A stretch of DNA of 64,000 nucleotides. Source: Colimorpha_A sp045540115. GTDB lineage: Bacteria; Bacillota; Clostridia; Oscillospirales; CAG-272. This document shows, piece after piece, positions 1-8,029 of the stretch. The DNA lies in the NCBI GenBank assembly GCA_045540115.1, contig JAZQGR010000106.1:1-64000 (forward strand), written 5' to 3'. The notes beneath the pieces are model-generated. The model was not told the origin of the DNA. It ran no database searches and saw only the letters and a list, made by a program, of their open reading frames with translations. How positions within the stretch are numbered: the first letter of the stretch is position 1; each line of letters opens with the position of its first letter. A program made the translations under genes and the position numbers.

Positions 1-35
1 TTAGCTTCCCGGGCTTCAATCCCTTCGGAGAGTAA
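1..35 (+). CDS. Possible 3' end of an upstream gene
   Basis: One frame reads the ten residues SFPGFNPFGE and stops at TAA 33-35, eleven bases before a strong terminator. This arrangement suggests the C-terminal tail of a gene that begins outside the window. Too little is present to assign a family, and another frame stays open into the terminator, so the call rests mainly on position. Confidence 0.3.
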   Translation, partial: SFPGFNPFGE

Positions 36-46
36 TAACGAAATGG

Positions 47-76
47 AAAAGCTCCACCTTCGGGTGGAGCTTTTTT
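47..76 (+). terminator. Rho-independent terminator
   Basis: AAAAGCTCCACC and GGTGGAGCTTTT pair around a TTCG tetraloop and are followed by a T run. It ends the transcript entering from the left. Confidence 0.85.
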
Positions 77-125
77 AATGAATAATGAATAATGAATAAT
101 GAATAATGAATAATGAATAATGAAT
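77..125. repeat. Seven tandem copies of AATGAAT
   Basis: Seven perfect copies of the 7-bp unit AATGAAT lie directly after the terminator T run. The array is non-coding and AT-rich, and its copy number probably varies by replication slippage. Confidence 0.95.
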
Positions 126-343
126 AATTTTCGGGCGAAGCATCGGGGCGTTATCTTGCCTTCCCCTCAGGGGAAGGTGTCGGCAAAGCCGACGGATGAG
201 GTGTAGGTTGCGAAGCAACCGTGTATCAAAGGGATGTAACATCGTTTTTGCGCGGGCTCCTCCACCGCCTACGGCGGAGCCCCCTCCCGGAGGGAGCCTA
301 AGAACGCGGCGAAGCGTCGGGGCGTTGTCTGGCCTCGCCTATA
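126..343. repeat. Mosaic of interspersed palindromic repeats
   Basis: Nested inverted repeats occur here: CCTTCCCC/GGGGAAGG at 159-177, GTCGGC/GCCGAC at 179-193 and GGTTGC/GCAACC at 206-220. They are followed by a block reading CGGATGAGGTGT and ATGTAACATCGTTTTT. A 22-bp direct repeat, GCGAAGCRTCGGGGCGTTRTCT, is at 135-156 and 309-330 (two mismatches) and frames the palindromes. The GGATGAGGTGT and ATGTAACATYGTTTTT modules recur near 36826-36908 and 63462-63498. No protein is encoded. Together with the terminator and tandem repeat this explains the whole gene-free stretch 36-379. Confidence 0.75.
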
Positions 344-374
344 AAAAATAAAGATCCGCGTTATGCGGATCTTT
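344..374 (-). terminator. Terminator of the alpha/beta hydrolase gene
   Basis: AAAGATCCGC/GCGGATCTTT with loop GTTAT. On the minus strand it is followed by a T-rich run, directly after the hydrolase stop codon. Confidence 0.85.
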
Positions 375-379
375 ATTCT

Positions 380-1318
380 TTAATAACGTCCGTTTTCGGT
401 CACTTCATTCAAGAAGTATGCAAGCTCCTTTTGGCATCTCTTCTCGTCGACGATGTAGCTCAGACCGTGCGCGGCGTTTTCAACGCTGACGAGTCGGCTG
501 TTTTCGGGGCGGGAGCTGTACGCTCTCACGCTCATTTCATGCGGCACGAAATCGTCTGCCAATCCGTGAACGTAGAGGATCGGGAGGCTACTTTTCTTGA
601 CTGCATCCACCGTCGAAGCCTCCTTCAGTCCGAAGCCGCAGAGCAGCCTTACCGTCGGTCGCATAAGGTAAAGAAGAGGAAATTTCGGTATATGCATATC
701 GCGTCTTGCAACCTCTGTTACTATATCCCACGGTGAGGTGAAGCCGCAGTCAGCGATCACGCCCTTTACATTTTTCGGAAGGTCGAGCTCCGATGCCAGA
801 AGGACGGTCGTCGCGCCCATTGAGATTCCGTCAAGGATGATCTTTACATCGCTTCCGAAGCTTTCTATCAGGTAATTGCACCACGAAAGCGCGTCGTATC
901 GCTCCTTTACTCCAAAGGTTATCCATTTTCCCTCGCTCTCGCCGTGTGCACGCTGATCGATCGCAAGAACGTTGTAGCCTTGGCTCATAAAGAAGCCGAC
1001 TGCTCCCGAAAAATCGCCCGAATCGGAACGGTAGCCGTGCATACAAATCATATAATTATTCGTCTGACGCTCGGCACGGTAAAGGTGTCCGACGAGCTTC
1101 AAGCCGTCGAAGGATGTGACGGTATGCTTTTCTCCGATATAGGAGCCAAGCTCTTTTCTGCATTCGCTTATGCGATCAAGATGCTCCGGCTCGTCCTTCA
1201 GAACCTCGTCGAGATCGTATACCTTGCCGCCGCGGGAGAACGTCTTTTTCGCGAAATAGCTTGTGACAGATGCCGCGATCAATAGGAGTGCGGCGATTAT
1301 AATTATTGCTGTAACCAT
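380..1318 (-). CDS. Membrane-anchored alpha/beta hydrolase
   Basis: The 312-residue protein starts with a hydrophobic segment (about residues 3-21), so it is probably anchored with the enzyme domain outside. The fold is recognised from MHGYRSDSG (oxyanion region, about 93-101), the nucleophile elbow DGISMGAT with Ser166, the acid in HGLADDFVP (Asp255 or Asp256) and His284 in AAHGLSY. This makes it a serine hydrolase of the BAAT/dienelactone-like group found widely in Firmicutes. The substrate cannot be read from sequence. It is monocistronic, with an upstream sigma-A promoter and its own terminator. GAGGAAA precedes the ATG. Confidence 0.85.
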   Translation of the reverse strand: MVTAIIIIAALLLIAASVTSYFAKKTFSRGGKVYDLDEVLKDEPEHLDRISECRKELGSYIGEKHTVTSFDGLKLVGHLYRAERQTNNYMICMHGYRSDSGDFSGAVGFFMSQGYNVLAIDQRAHGESEGKWITFGVKERYDALSWCNYLIESFGSDVKIILDGISMGATTVLLASELDLPKNVKGVIADCGFTSPWDIVTEVARRDMHIPKFPLLYLMRPTVRLLCGFGLKEASTVDAVKKSSLPILYVHGLADDFVPHEMSVRAYSSRPENSRLVSVENAAHGLSYIVDEKRCQKELAYFLNEVTENGRY

Positions 1319-1345
1319 TATTTCCTCGCAAAATTTGATATGACA

Positions 1346-1374
1346 ATTCTATCACAGCCGAGTGGCTTTTGCAA
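1346..1374 (-). promoter_or_regulatory. Sigma-A promoter of the hydrolase gene
   Basis: Read on the minus strand: TTGCAA (1374-1369), 17-nt spacer, TAGAAT (1351-1346), 28 nt before the ATG. Confidence 0.7.
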
Positions 1375-1388
1375 GGTGAAATTCGCTA

Positions 1389-1417
1389 TTTACTAAAGTT
1401 TAACAATGTGTTATAAT
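1389..1417 (+). promoter_or_regulatory. Sigma-A promoter of the MoxR operon
   Basis: TTTACT (1389-1394), 17-nt spacer, TATAAT (1412-1417). It lies back to back with the hydrolase promoter in a 134-bp divergent intergenic region. Confidence 0.7.
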
Positions 1418-1452
1418 ATATAAGTGATAATACTGTTTATTTGGAGGAGAAT

Positions 1453-2427
1453 ATGGAAAACGGAATGAAGACCGAATATGAATATGCTTTTTCGACCTTT
1501 AATTCGATAATCGACGAGGTCAAAAAGGTAATTTCCGGCAAGGATCGCGAGTGTAAGCTTCTACTTTGCGCGCTTATATCGGGCGGTCACGTTCTTATAG
1601 AGGATGTTCCCGGTGTCGGAAAAACGACACTTGCATCGGCACTCAGCCGTGCGGCGGGGCTTGATTTCCGACGTGCGCAGTTTACGCCCGACGTTATGGC
1701 GTCTGATATCACGGGCTTCAATATGTATAACAAGAAGACCGAGAGCTTTGAATATCGTCACGGTCTTATCGATACCAATATTCTCCTTGCCGACGAGATA
1801 AATCGCGCCTCGCCCAAGACTCAGTCGAGCCTGCTTGAGGCTATGGAGGAGAGAAACGTAACGGTCGATGGTGTGACCTACGAGATACCGTCACCCTTTA
1901 TGGTCATTGCGACTCAGAACCCAAGCGGTTACGTCGGAACCTTTCCGCTTCCCGAGGCGCAGCTCGACCGTTTTGCCCTGAGAATAACGATGGGCTATCC
2001 CTCACCTGAGGACGAGCTTGCGATCATAATGAGGAGAAAGACGTCGGATCCGATGTCTCAGATCTCTGCGGTATGCGACCGCGACGGAATTATGAAGGTT
2101 AAGAGGGCTTGCGAGGAGATCCACATATCCGACGAGATTTCGGAATATATCGTTTCCCTCGTCAATGCGACGAGAAGTCGTCCCGAGCTTGCGCTTGGCG
2201 CGAGCCCGCGTGCCTCTCTTGCGCTTATGAGACTGTCACGCGCACTTGCGCTTGCCTCAAACAGGGAATACGTTCTTCCGAGCGACGTAGCGGAGCTTTA
2301 TATCGACGTGCTTTCGCACAGAGTTACGCTTTCGCGCGAGGCGAAGGTCAGCGGTGTGAAGGTAAAAGGGGTGCTTTCCGACATTCTGTCAGGTACTCAG
2401 GTTCCGTTTATTGAGAATAAAAAATGA
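1453..2427 (+). CDS. MoxR family AAA+ ATPase
   Basis: MoxR ATPases are chaperone-like AAA+ proteins that act with VWA or DUF58 partners in maturing or regulating envelope and metal-dependent complexes. The Walker A motif DVPGVGKTTLAS, the Walker B motif LLADEINRASPKTQ and the MoxR sensor segment ATQNPSGYVGTFPLPEAQ are all visible; a lid domain follows. I place the start at ATG 1453, because GGAGG at 1443-1447 is correctly spaced for it; the in-frame TTG at 1441 has no site upstream. This gives 324 residues, normal for the family. Its stop overlaps the DUF58 start (ATGA), so the two are translationally coupled. Confidence 0.93.
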   Translation: MENGMKTEYEYAFSTFNSIIDEVKKVISGKDRECKLLLCALISGGHVLIEDVPGVGKTTLASALSRAAGLDFRRAQFTPDVMASDITGFNMYNKKTESFEYRHGLIDTNILLADEINRASPKTQSSLLEAMEERNVTVDGVTYEIPSPFMVIATQNPSGYVGTFPLPEAQLDRFALRITMGYPSPEDELAIIMRRKTSDPMSQISAVCDRDGIMKVKRACEEIHISDEISEYIVSLVNATRSRPELALGASPRASLALMRLSRALALASNREYVLPSDVAELYIDVLSHRVTLSREAKVSGVKVKGVLSDILSGTQVPFIENKK

Positions 2428-3683
2428 AGAATAAAGCTTTGAAGCCCGATCGGCGCACGGTTGGCGTGTCATGGGGCCTAGCAGTGTATGCGGTTACGCT
2501 TGCGATTCTTATATTGCTTGCGCAGATAATTGCGCTTCCGTTCACTCACGCGCTTGTTTTGCTTTGCCTTACCATGCCGATACCAAGCATTCTGTGTTTG
2601 CTTATCGCGATGCCCTTTGTGAGTGCGGGAGCAAGAGTCGGAAGTGCTACGGCGGTAAGAGGCGAGAAGGGGAGCGTTTGTGTCAATATTAAAAACCGAT
2701 CGATCTTGCCGATAGCGGCGCTTGACGTAATTTGCTCGGTTCCCGATCAGAACGGTCAGCGCGGTGTTACTGCGGTGAAAAAGAGGATATCCCTTACGCC
2801 TTTCGGTACGGTTACTGTTACTGCTGAGCCGATAGCACATCGACGCGGCAGACTTGAAGTCGGCGTAAACGAAGTGCTGATCTATGACCTATTGCACATT
2901 GTAAGGATAAGAAAAAGGATAAACGGCTCATATACTCTCGCTGTGCTTCCGAAGCTTTTGGAGCGCGAAAGCGGTATTTCCGATGAGGGTAGCATCGAGG
3001 AGGATTCGTCGGCAACGGTTGACGTTTTTTCGTCGTACGATTACGGCGACGTTCGTGAGTATCAGATAGGCGACTCGATGAAAAGGATCCACTGGAAGTT
3101 ATCGTCGAAGAGTGAGGAGCTTCAGGTTAAAAAAAGCGTTTCGCAGAATGAAAGCTATACATGTATCGTTTGCGACAGGAACGTGAAAGGATCCGCCTAC
3201 CGTCTTGGTAGTGGAGCCGAAAACGAGCTTGACGACAGAACCGTTGAGGAAGCTATGCTCGCGGTAAGCGAGATATGCCGCCGCGACGGGAACGGTTGCC
3301 TTTCGGTGCAGACCGACGACGGAAACGCGCTTTTACTCAATTTCAGCGGCTTTGCCGACGAAGGCGAGATGCGGCATCTGCTCAGCGCGCTTGAAAATGG
3401 CGACGGTGCGGATATTGTATCGCTGATTCCCGAAGGCGCGACGAAGGTGTATTATATCGTAACGTATCTTTCGCACGATCAGGCGAAGGGTGTTTTCGAC
3501 GCGCAAAGAAGCTGTGCTTCTCAGGTCTTTAACGTGTGTATTCGTGACGCGGTGGCATTTGTTCCCGAGGATAAGAGGGACGAGTATCGCGCGTCGCTTG
3601 ATTCCTTTAAGATATTGCTTGCTCAGAACGGAATACCGTTCTTTACCGTTACAGAGGGAGGGGTAAGTGATGAAGAAAAATAA
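2424..3683 (+). CDS. DUF58 domain protein
   Basis: The 419-residue protein has two hydrophobic helices near the N-terminus (about residues 13-70) followed by a cytoplasmic or exposed region with the DUF58 core YGDVREYQIGDSMKRIHWK near residues 207-225. DUF58 proteins are von Willebrand A-like partners of MoxR ATPases and are regularly encoded between moxR and a transglutaminase gene, as here. Biochemical function is unknown. It overlaps its upstream neighbour by 4 nt and the downstream gene by 14 nt. Confidence 0.9.
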   Translation: MKNKALKPDRRTVGVSWGLAVYAVTLAILILLAQIIALPFTHALVLLCLTMPIPSILCLLIAMPFVSAGARVGSATAVRGEKGSVCVNIKNRSILPIAALDVICSVPDQNGQRGVTAVKKRISLTPFGTVTVTAEPIAHRRGRLEVGVNEVLIYDLLHIVRIRKRINGSYTLAVLPKLLERESGISDEGSIEEDSSATVDVFSSYDYGDVREYQIGDSMKRIHWKLSSKSEELQVKKSVSQNESYTCIVCDRNVKGSAYRLGSGAENELDDRTVEEAMLAVSEICRRDGNGCLSVQTDDGNALLLNFSGFADEGEMRHLLSALENGDGADIVSLIPEGATKVYYIVTYLSHDQAKGVFDAQRSCASQVFNVCIRDAVAFVPEDKRDEYRASLDSFKILLAQNGIPFFTVTEGGVSDEEK

Positions 3684-6261
3684 AAAAGCCATTTCCTCCC
3701 TCGAAATAAATGCCGTCTATCAGTCGAGCGCGTACGGGACAGATAAGCTCCTTCACGCGATGCTTCGATATCTGATACTGCTGACCGCCGTTATCGGAAT
3801 GGGAGTCTCCTGTGGCGGTATGCTTGGGCTCAAGCTTGACTTTTTGACCGTTGTCCTTGCGTCGGCTTACACATTTACGACGTTTTATCTGTTGTTCAAG
3901 TCGCTTCGCGGAATGCTTGTTGCGATACCGTTCGGCGCTGTCGGCTTGTTTGTTGCTTCAAAGACGCTCGACCTTTCGGTGAAAAACCTCTTTAAGGGCG
4001 GATTCAACGGAATTTTCAATGCGATACTTGATATAATCAAGCGACGCGGCTACGAGACCGTGCCTTATCTTGACAAGGGAATCGTTACCGACTTCGGGAT
4101 ACTTGTTCTCATTACGTTGCTTGCGGCGATAACTGTCGGTATTTCCTGCAGAAAAAGAACAAGGGTGATCCCTTATGCCGTTGTCGTGGCTGTACCAACA
4201 ATGATATTTATGTTCACGGACGGGGTTGTAGAGCTTCAGTATTTTGCTTTGTCTCTTGCCGCTGCCTGCGCTATGGCGACGATGGGGCTTGCGGAGAAGG
4301 GGATCAAGGGAGTTTTCCGTTCGTCATTTATCGGATTCACCTCCTTTATTCTCGCGTCGCTTCTCATGCTTACACCGATAGTAAATACCGACAAGGCTAT
4401 GGATCCGGTATCTTTTAAGGGAATCAACGGAATCATCGGGGTCCTTACGCCCGACGTTCCCGTGAATAATGTGCAGAGAAGCTCATCGCCGAGGCGACAG
4501 ATCTTTACCGGCAAAAAGATAATGACCGTGTATACCAATTCCGCGTCGACTCTGTATTTCAAAAGCTGGGCGGGCGGTACCTACGGAAACGATAGCTGGT
4601 ATTCGGTCGATTACGATTACGGATACAGCTACGCGGAATTTGCACGCGGTAACGATTATTTCGATCTTACGCAGAAATTCATTGAGTCGGCTAAGGCTTT
4701 GGGATACGGCAGAGAGGAACTCGGCTTCGGTCTTACCGATGTCAGTATAGTGCTTGCCGCCAAGCAGAAGAATCTGCCACTTCCGAGTATGTCGGGACGA
4801 ATCAGCTCGATATATGAGGACGGCGAGACTAAATACGTGACGCATATTTATGATGGTGTTTCGACGCTTGAGTCGATGTGGAAGGGAAAAATAACGACGA
4901 AGGCGGCGGTGTTTGATTATGACAGACCGGAATTCTCCAAAGTCGTTTATGGATTTTTTGAGTATCTTGTGGGTTATTCCGCACATGACCGCTACCCGTC
5001 ATCGGGAATAGGCAGAAGTTTTGCCAATAAGTTTTATAAGTACGGTAACGACGAATATATCAAGCTCACGAGCAGCCTTACAAGCTTCGGAAAGAGCGCG
5101 TACGGTCAGAAGGTCGACGATGAGGCGATCGACCGCGCCGTTGAGGAGATTTTCAAAACTACCGATATAGAAGAGTACTACGACAGCGACGATATTTTCA
5201 GCACTGATAACGTTGTAATATATGATGGAGAGCGTTACGTTCTCAGCCATTACGGAATGGCTCACGCGAAAGAGGTCGCGAAGATCGTTTCCGATTATCT
5301 TGCTGACGGAAGAAGGTACAGCCTTAATCCCAAGTCGACGGGAAAAAGTGTCACGGAGGAGTTTCTTTTCGGCTCCAAGCAGGGCTACTGCGTTCAGTTT
5401 GCTACCGTCGGAACACTTATTATGCGTAAGCTGGGATTTTACGCGAGATATGCCGAGGGATATATTGCTCAGGATTTCAAAACGTCGGGTGGCGATTACG
5501 AATACGAGAGCAAGGTAACGGATAAAGAGGGACACGCGTGGTGCGAGGTCTGGATAGACGGCTTCGGATGGCTGACGGTCGAGATGACTCCGGGCTTTGG
5601 TGAGTCGGAAGCAATCGGAACCGATAAGCCACCCGTTACGACTCCCCCCGAAACGAGCAATACGCCAATTACAACAACTCCGCCCGTGACGGAAACAACA
5701 CCTCCGGAAACGACGGAAAAGCCGCCCGTTACGACGCCCTTCGAAACTACCGAGCCGATAGTTGATACCACCGAGCCCGAACGCGGCGGTGGCGGCAGGC
5801 GCTTTGACGCGACGCCGATCATTGTAACGGCGGTCATATTGATACCGATCGCGGCGATCGTATCGACAGTAATCTCGGGCGCAAATAAAAAGAAAAAGCG
5901 GCTTGATGCGCTTATCAAGTGCGCGCTTTCGGAAAATCACAACAGCGAGGAGAGACGCATCCTTGCCGAGTCTCTCAAGACCGCGCTATCGGGTGCGCTC
6001 GGTGCATACGGAATGCTTCCAAATGCAGGAGAATTGCCCGAGGGCTATGCGATTCGCCTTGAAGAAAAGCTTCGCCTTGAAGGGCTTGAGATCCCGCTTT
6101 CGCTTTGCGTTTCGGCACTTGTAAAGCAGGTCTACGGCTTCGGTATGGACGAAAACGATATAAAAATCTCAGCATATACTCTGCGCGCCCTACGAACGAA
6201 TGCGCGCAAGAGGATCGGTGTATTCAAGCTGATTATTTACAGGATCAAAGGAGTGCTTTAA
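3670..6261 (+). CDS. Membrane transglutaminase-like protein (TgpA type)
   Basis: A large membrane protein of 863 residues. The N-terminal quarter has several transmembrane helices, then comes an extracytoplasmic region with a papain-like transglutaminase core: Cys574 in QGYCVQFAT and His622 in EGHAWCEVW. Where the family often has the triad Asp (W..vDpTP), this protein has Glu638 in VEMTPG. A Pro/Thr-rich linker (about 652-704) and one more membrane helix (about 713-737) lead to a cytoplasmic tail. It probably acts on peptide or cell-wall substrates outside the membrane, with the MoxR and DUF58 proteins of the same operon. ATG 3670 is better spaced from GGGAGGGG than the GTG at 3667. Confidence 0.88.
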   Translation: MKKNKKAISSLEINAVYQSSAYGTDKLLHAMLRYLILLTAVIGMGVSCGGMLGLKLDFLTVVLASAYTFTTFYLLFKSLRGMLVAIPFGAVGLFVASKTLDLSVKNLFKGGFNGIFNAILDIIKRRGYETVPYLDKGIVTDFGILVLITLLAAITVGISCRKRTRVIPYAVVVAVPTMIFMFTDGVVELQYFALSLAAACAMATMGLAEKGIKGVFRSSFIGFTSFILASLLMLTPIVNTDKAMDPVSFKGINGIIGVLTPDVPVNNVQRSSSPRRQIFTGKKIMTVYTNSASTLYFKSWAGGTYGNDSWYSVDYDYGYSYAEFARGNDYFDLTQKFIESAKALGYGREELGFGLTDVSIVLAAKQKNLPLPSMSGRISSIYEDGETKYVTHIYDGVSTLESMWKGKITTKAAVFDYDRPEFSKVVYGFFEYLVGYSAHDRYPSSGIGRSFANKFYKYGNDEYIKLTSSLTSFGKSAYGQKVDDEAIDRAVEEIFKTTDIEEYYDSDDIFSTDNVVIYDGERYVLSHYGMAHAKEVAKIVSDYLADGRRYSLNPKSTGKSVTEEFLFGSKQGYCVQFATVGTLIMRKLGFYARYAEGYIAQDFKTSGGDYEYESKVTDKEGHAWCEVWIDGFGWLTVEMTPGFGESEAIGTDKPPVTTPPETSNTPITTTPPVTETTPPETTEKPPVTTPFETTEPIVDTTEPERGGGGRRFDATPIIVTAVILIPIAAIVSTVISGANKKKKRLDALIKCALSENHNSEERRILAESLKTALSGALGAYGMLPNAGELPEGYAIRLEEKLRLEGLEIPLSLCVSALVKQVYGFGMDENDIKISAYTLRALRTNARKRIGVFKLIIYRIKGVL

Positions 6262-6263
6262 TT

Positions 6264-6647
6264 ATGTTTTTTGAAATAAAGGACGAAATGCTGCTGAGCG
6301 GCACCTCGCTTGCTTATCTCGGCGACGCGGTTTTTGAGCTGATAACAAGGCAGTACCTTTTGTCGACGGGCGTGACCGACGTCGGTAAGCTCAATAAGAT
6401 GGCACTTTCCTTTGTCAAGGCGACCTCGCAAAGCGACGCGGTGGAAAAAATGCTGCCGCATCTCAGCGAGGAAGAAACGCAGATATATAAGCGCGGCAGA
6501 AATGCAAACGGCATTTCGATCCCGAAAAGCGCGTCGGCTCCACAGTACCGCCGTGCAACGGGACTTGAGGCACTTTTTGCACATTTGTATGCAAAAGGAG
6601 AAAAGGAGCGCCTGCGCGAGCTGTTTATGATCGGATTTTGCGAATAA
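6264..6647 (+). CDS. mrnC: Mini-ribonuclease III
   Basis: Mini-III is a homodimeric RNase III-type endonuclease lacking the dsRNA-binding domain; in Bacillus subtilis it matures 23S rRNA. The 127-residue protein has the signature LAYLGDAVFEL near the N-terminus (acidic metal ligand), the segment RGRNA, and YRRATGLEALFAHLY with the second acidic site. The start is ATG 6264, 10 nt after AAAGGAG; an in-frame extension upstream overlaps the transglutaminase gene and is not needed. It is the last gene of the moxR operon. Confidence 0.93.
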   Translation: MFFEIKDEMLLSGTSLAYLGDAVFELITRQYLLSTGVTDVGKLNKMALSFVKATSQSDAVEKMLPHLSEEETQIYKRGRNANGISIPKSASAPQYRRATGLEALFAHLYAKGEKERLRELFMIGFCE

Positions 6648-6653
6648 AGAATA

Positions 6654-6688
6654 TTAAAAAAATCCGCCCATTCGGGCGGATTTTTTTA
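6654..6688. terminator. Bidirectional terminator between mrnC and the small membrane ORF
   Basis: AAAAATCCGCCC/GGGCGGATTTTT with loop ATTC and A/T runs on both sides. It serves the converging mrnC and minus-strand transcripts; the minus-strand stop codon lies inside the T run. Confidence 0.9.
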
Positions 6689-6877
6689 CTTACACATATC
6701 GTTCATTGCGCCCTTTGCCTTGGAGGCAAGCTCCTTACAGCGGCCTTGATCGAAGCCGTAGCATCGTCCGAGAAAGCCCTTTTTGCCCGAGCAGGGTGTT
6801 ACCGTTATTATGCCGAGAATGAGCGCCAGAAACACGATCATCAAAAGTATTTTGACTTCAATACATAAAGTTTTCAT
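6686..6877 (-). CDS. Small membrane protein downstream of spoIIP
   Basis: A 63-residue protein with one hydrophobic helix at about residues 9-27, then a basic and Cys-containing tail (Cys29, Cys39, Cys47, Cys62). I do not recognise a family. GGGGAG lies 7 nt before its ATG, and it begins only four bases after the spoIIP stop, so it is likely cotranscribed with gpr and spoIIP and could be made during sporulation. That role is inferred from position only. Confidence 0.6.
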   Translation of the reverse strand: MKTLCIEVKILLMIVFLALILGIITVTPCSGKKGFLGRCYGFDQGRCKELASKAKGAMNDMCK

Positions 6878-6881
6878 TATT

Positions 6882-7985
6882 TTACTCCCCGTAAAGCGGA
6901 ACGCCCGACAGTATCATTCCGCTTAAAACCTCGCCCAGAATCTCAGTCGCCTTCTTTGCCTCGGCGAGAGTGTTCACACAGGTGCCGACCTCGATGAGCG
7001 CTCCTATATGAGCGTAATGCTGATTATAGGCAGACCGTCTTATCGACATTGGTCTGACTACGTTATTCAGTCGGCTGATAAGAAAATGCTGGGCATTTAC
7101 GGCGAAAGAGAGACTTCTCCGCCAGCCGTCGTGATCGGCTCCCGCTTCATCGGTGCCGACGACGAACATGAGCTGCGCTGTCGGCGTGCTTTCGTCGTAT
7201 GTAAGGGTCTTGTAAACTACGCTTTCACCGACGAGCGCATCGCGGTGTATATCAAAGGCGTATTTTATAGAGGGGTACTTTTTTAAGTATTCCTTTACGC
7301 TTTTTGCCGAGTTTGTATAGGCAACGTTGTAGGAGCCGTTATCGTGCATCGTTTCGTCGTGGACTGTCGGTATGCCGTTTGCGTTGAGTATCTCGGTCAG
7401 ATACTTGCCGATAGCGACTACGTTTTTCGTCACGTCGGTCGAGCGGGGAAGCTTTGAAGCAGAATAGGAGGTCTTGCCCTCCTCGGCGTAGCCCTCTGTA
7501 CCGTGGGTGTGATAGATAAGGACGAGCGGCTTCGACATATCGTATTCGCTTTCCGATACCTCGATCGAGGTGCCGACGGCTGTCAGAAATTTCGATATGC
7601 TTATTTCGTACGCCGTTTTATTCTTGAAGAATATCTGGTTTGGCATCGGATTTTTGCTAAGATCCGTTTCGGTTATTTTAAGCTCGCCATTAGGTACAAT
7701 AATGCTTTCATCGGCAAATATCGTGTCGTAGATGCCGAGCCCAAGCGGATATTCGCGTTCAAAAATAATATCTCTGTATGCGGGAGGAAGCTCCTCGGCT
7801 CCCGCTTCGAGCTCGTCGCGTGTCGGTATATTTTTCTCCTCCGAAAACGCGAAAAGGCGGTCGATTGAGCTGTATATCATTATGAATACGGCGAGAAGTA
7901 AAATGAATGCCTTTGCGCATAGATCGAAAACTGCGCTGAAATTTACCTTTTTGCCGAGCACTGCGGATAGATTGATTTTTTGCAT
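6882..7985 (-). CDS. spoIIP: Stage II sporulation protein P
   Basis: SpoIIP is the peptidoglycan amidase/endopeptidase of the DMP (SpoIID-SpoIIM-SpoIIP) complex that drives engulfment of the forespore. This 367-residue copy has a membrane helix at about residues 25-41, the zinc/active-site segment IYHTHGTEGY (about 157-166), FDIHRDA (244-250) and the C-terminal GALIEVGTC of the family. AAGGAGGG precedes the ATG. It follows gpr by 44 nt on the same strand, the usual order in Firmicutes. Confidence 0.95.
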   Translation of the reverse strand: MQKINLSAVLGKKVNFSAVFDLCAKAFILLLAVFIMIYSSIDRLFAFSEEKNIPTRDELEAGAEELPPAYRDIIFEREYPLGLGIYDTIFADESIIVPNGELKITETDLSKNPMPNQIFFKNKTAYEISISKFLTAVGTSIEVSESEYDMSKPLVLIYHTHGTEGYAEEGKTSYSASKLPRSTDVTKNVVAIGKYLTEILNANGIPTVHDETMHDNGSYNVAYTNSAKSVKEYLKKYPSIKYAFDIHRDALVGESVVYKTLTYDESTPTAQLMFVVGTDEAGADHDGWRRSLSFAVNAQHFLISRLNNVVRPMSIRRSAYNQHYAHIGALIEVGTCVNTLAEAKKATEILGEVLSGMILSGVPLYGE

Positions 7986-8029
7986 AACTGCCCTCCTTTT
8001 TGTATAAATATATTTTGAAGGGCAAGGAT

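Noticed and set aside
77..125. Possible CRISPR-like array
   Set aside because: Unit of 7 bp with no spacers; a simple tandem repeat.
1441..1452. TTG 1441 as the MoxR start
   Set aside because: The good Shine-Dalgarno lies after it and serves ATG 1453.
4999..5940. 313-codon minus-strand frame
   Set aside because: Antisense to the transglutaminase gene; Arg/Tyr-rich low-quality protein typical of shadows.
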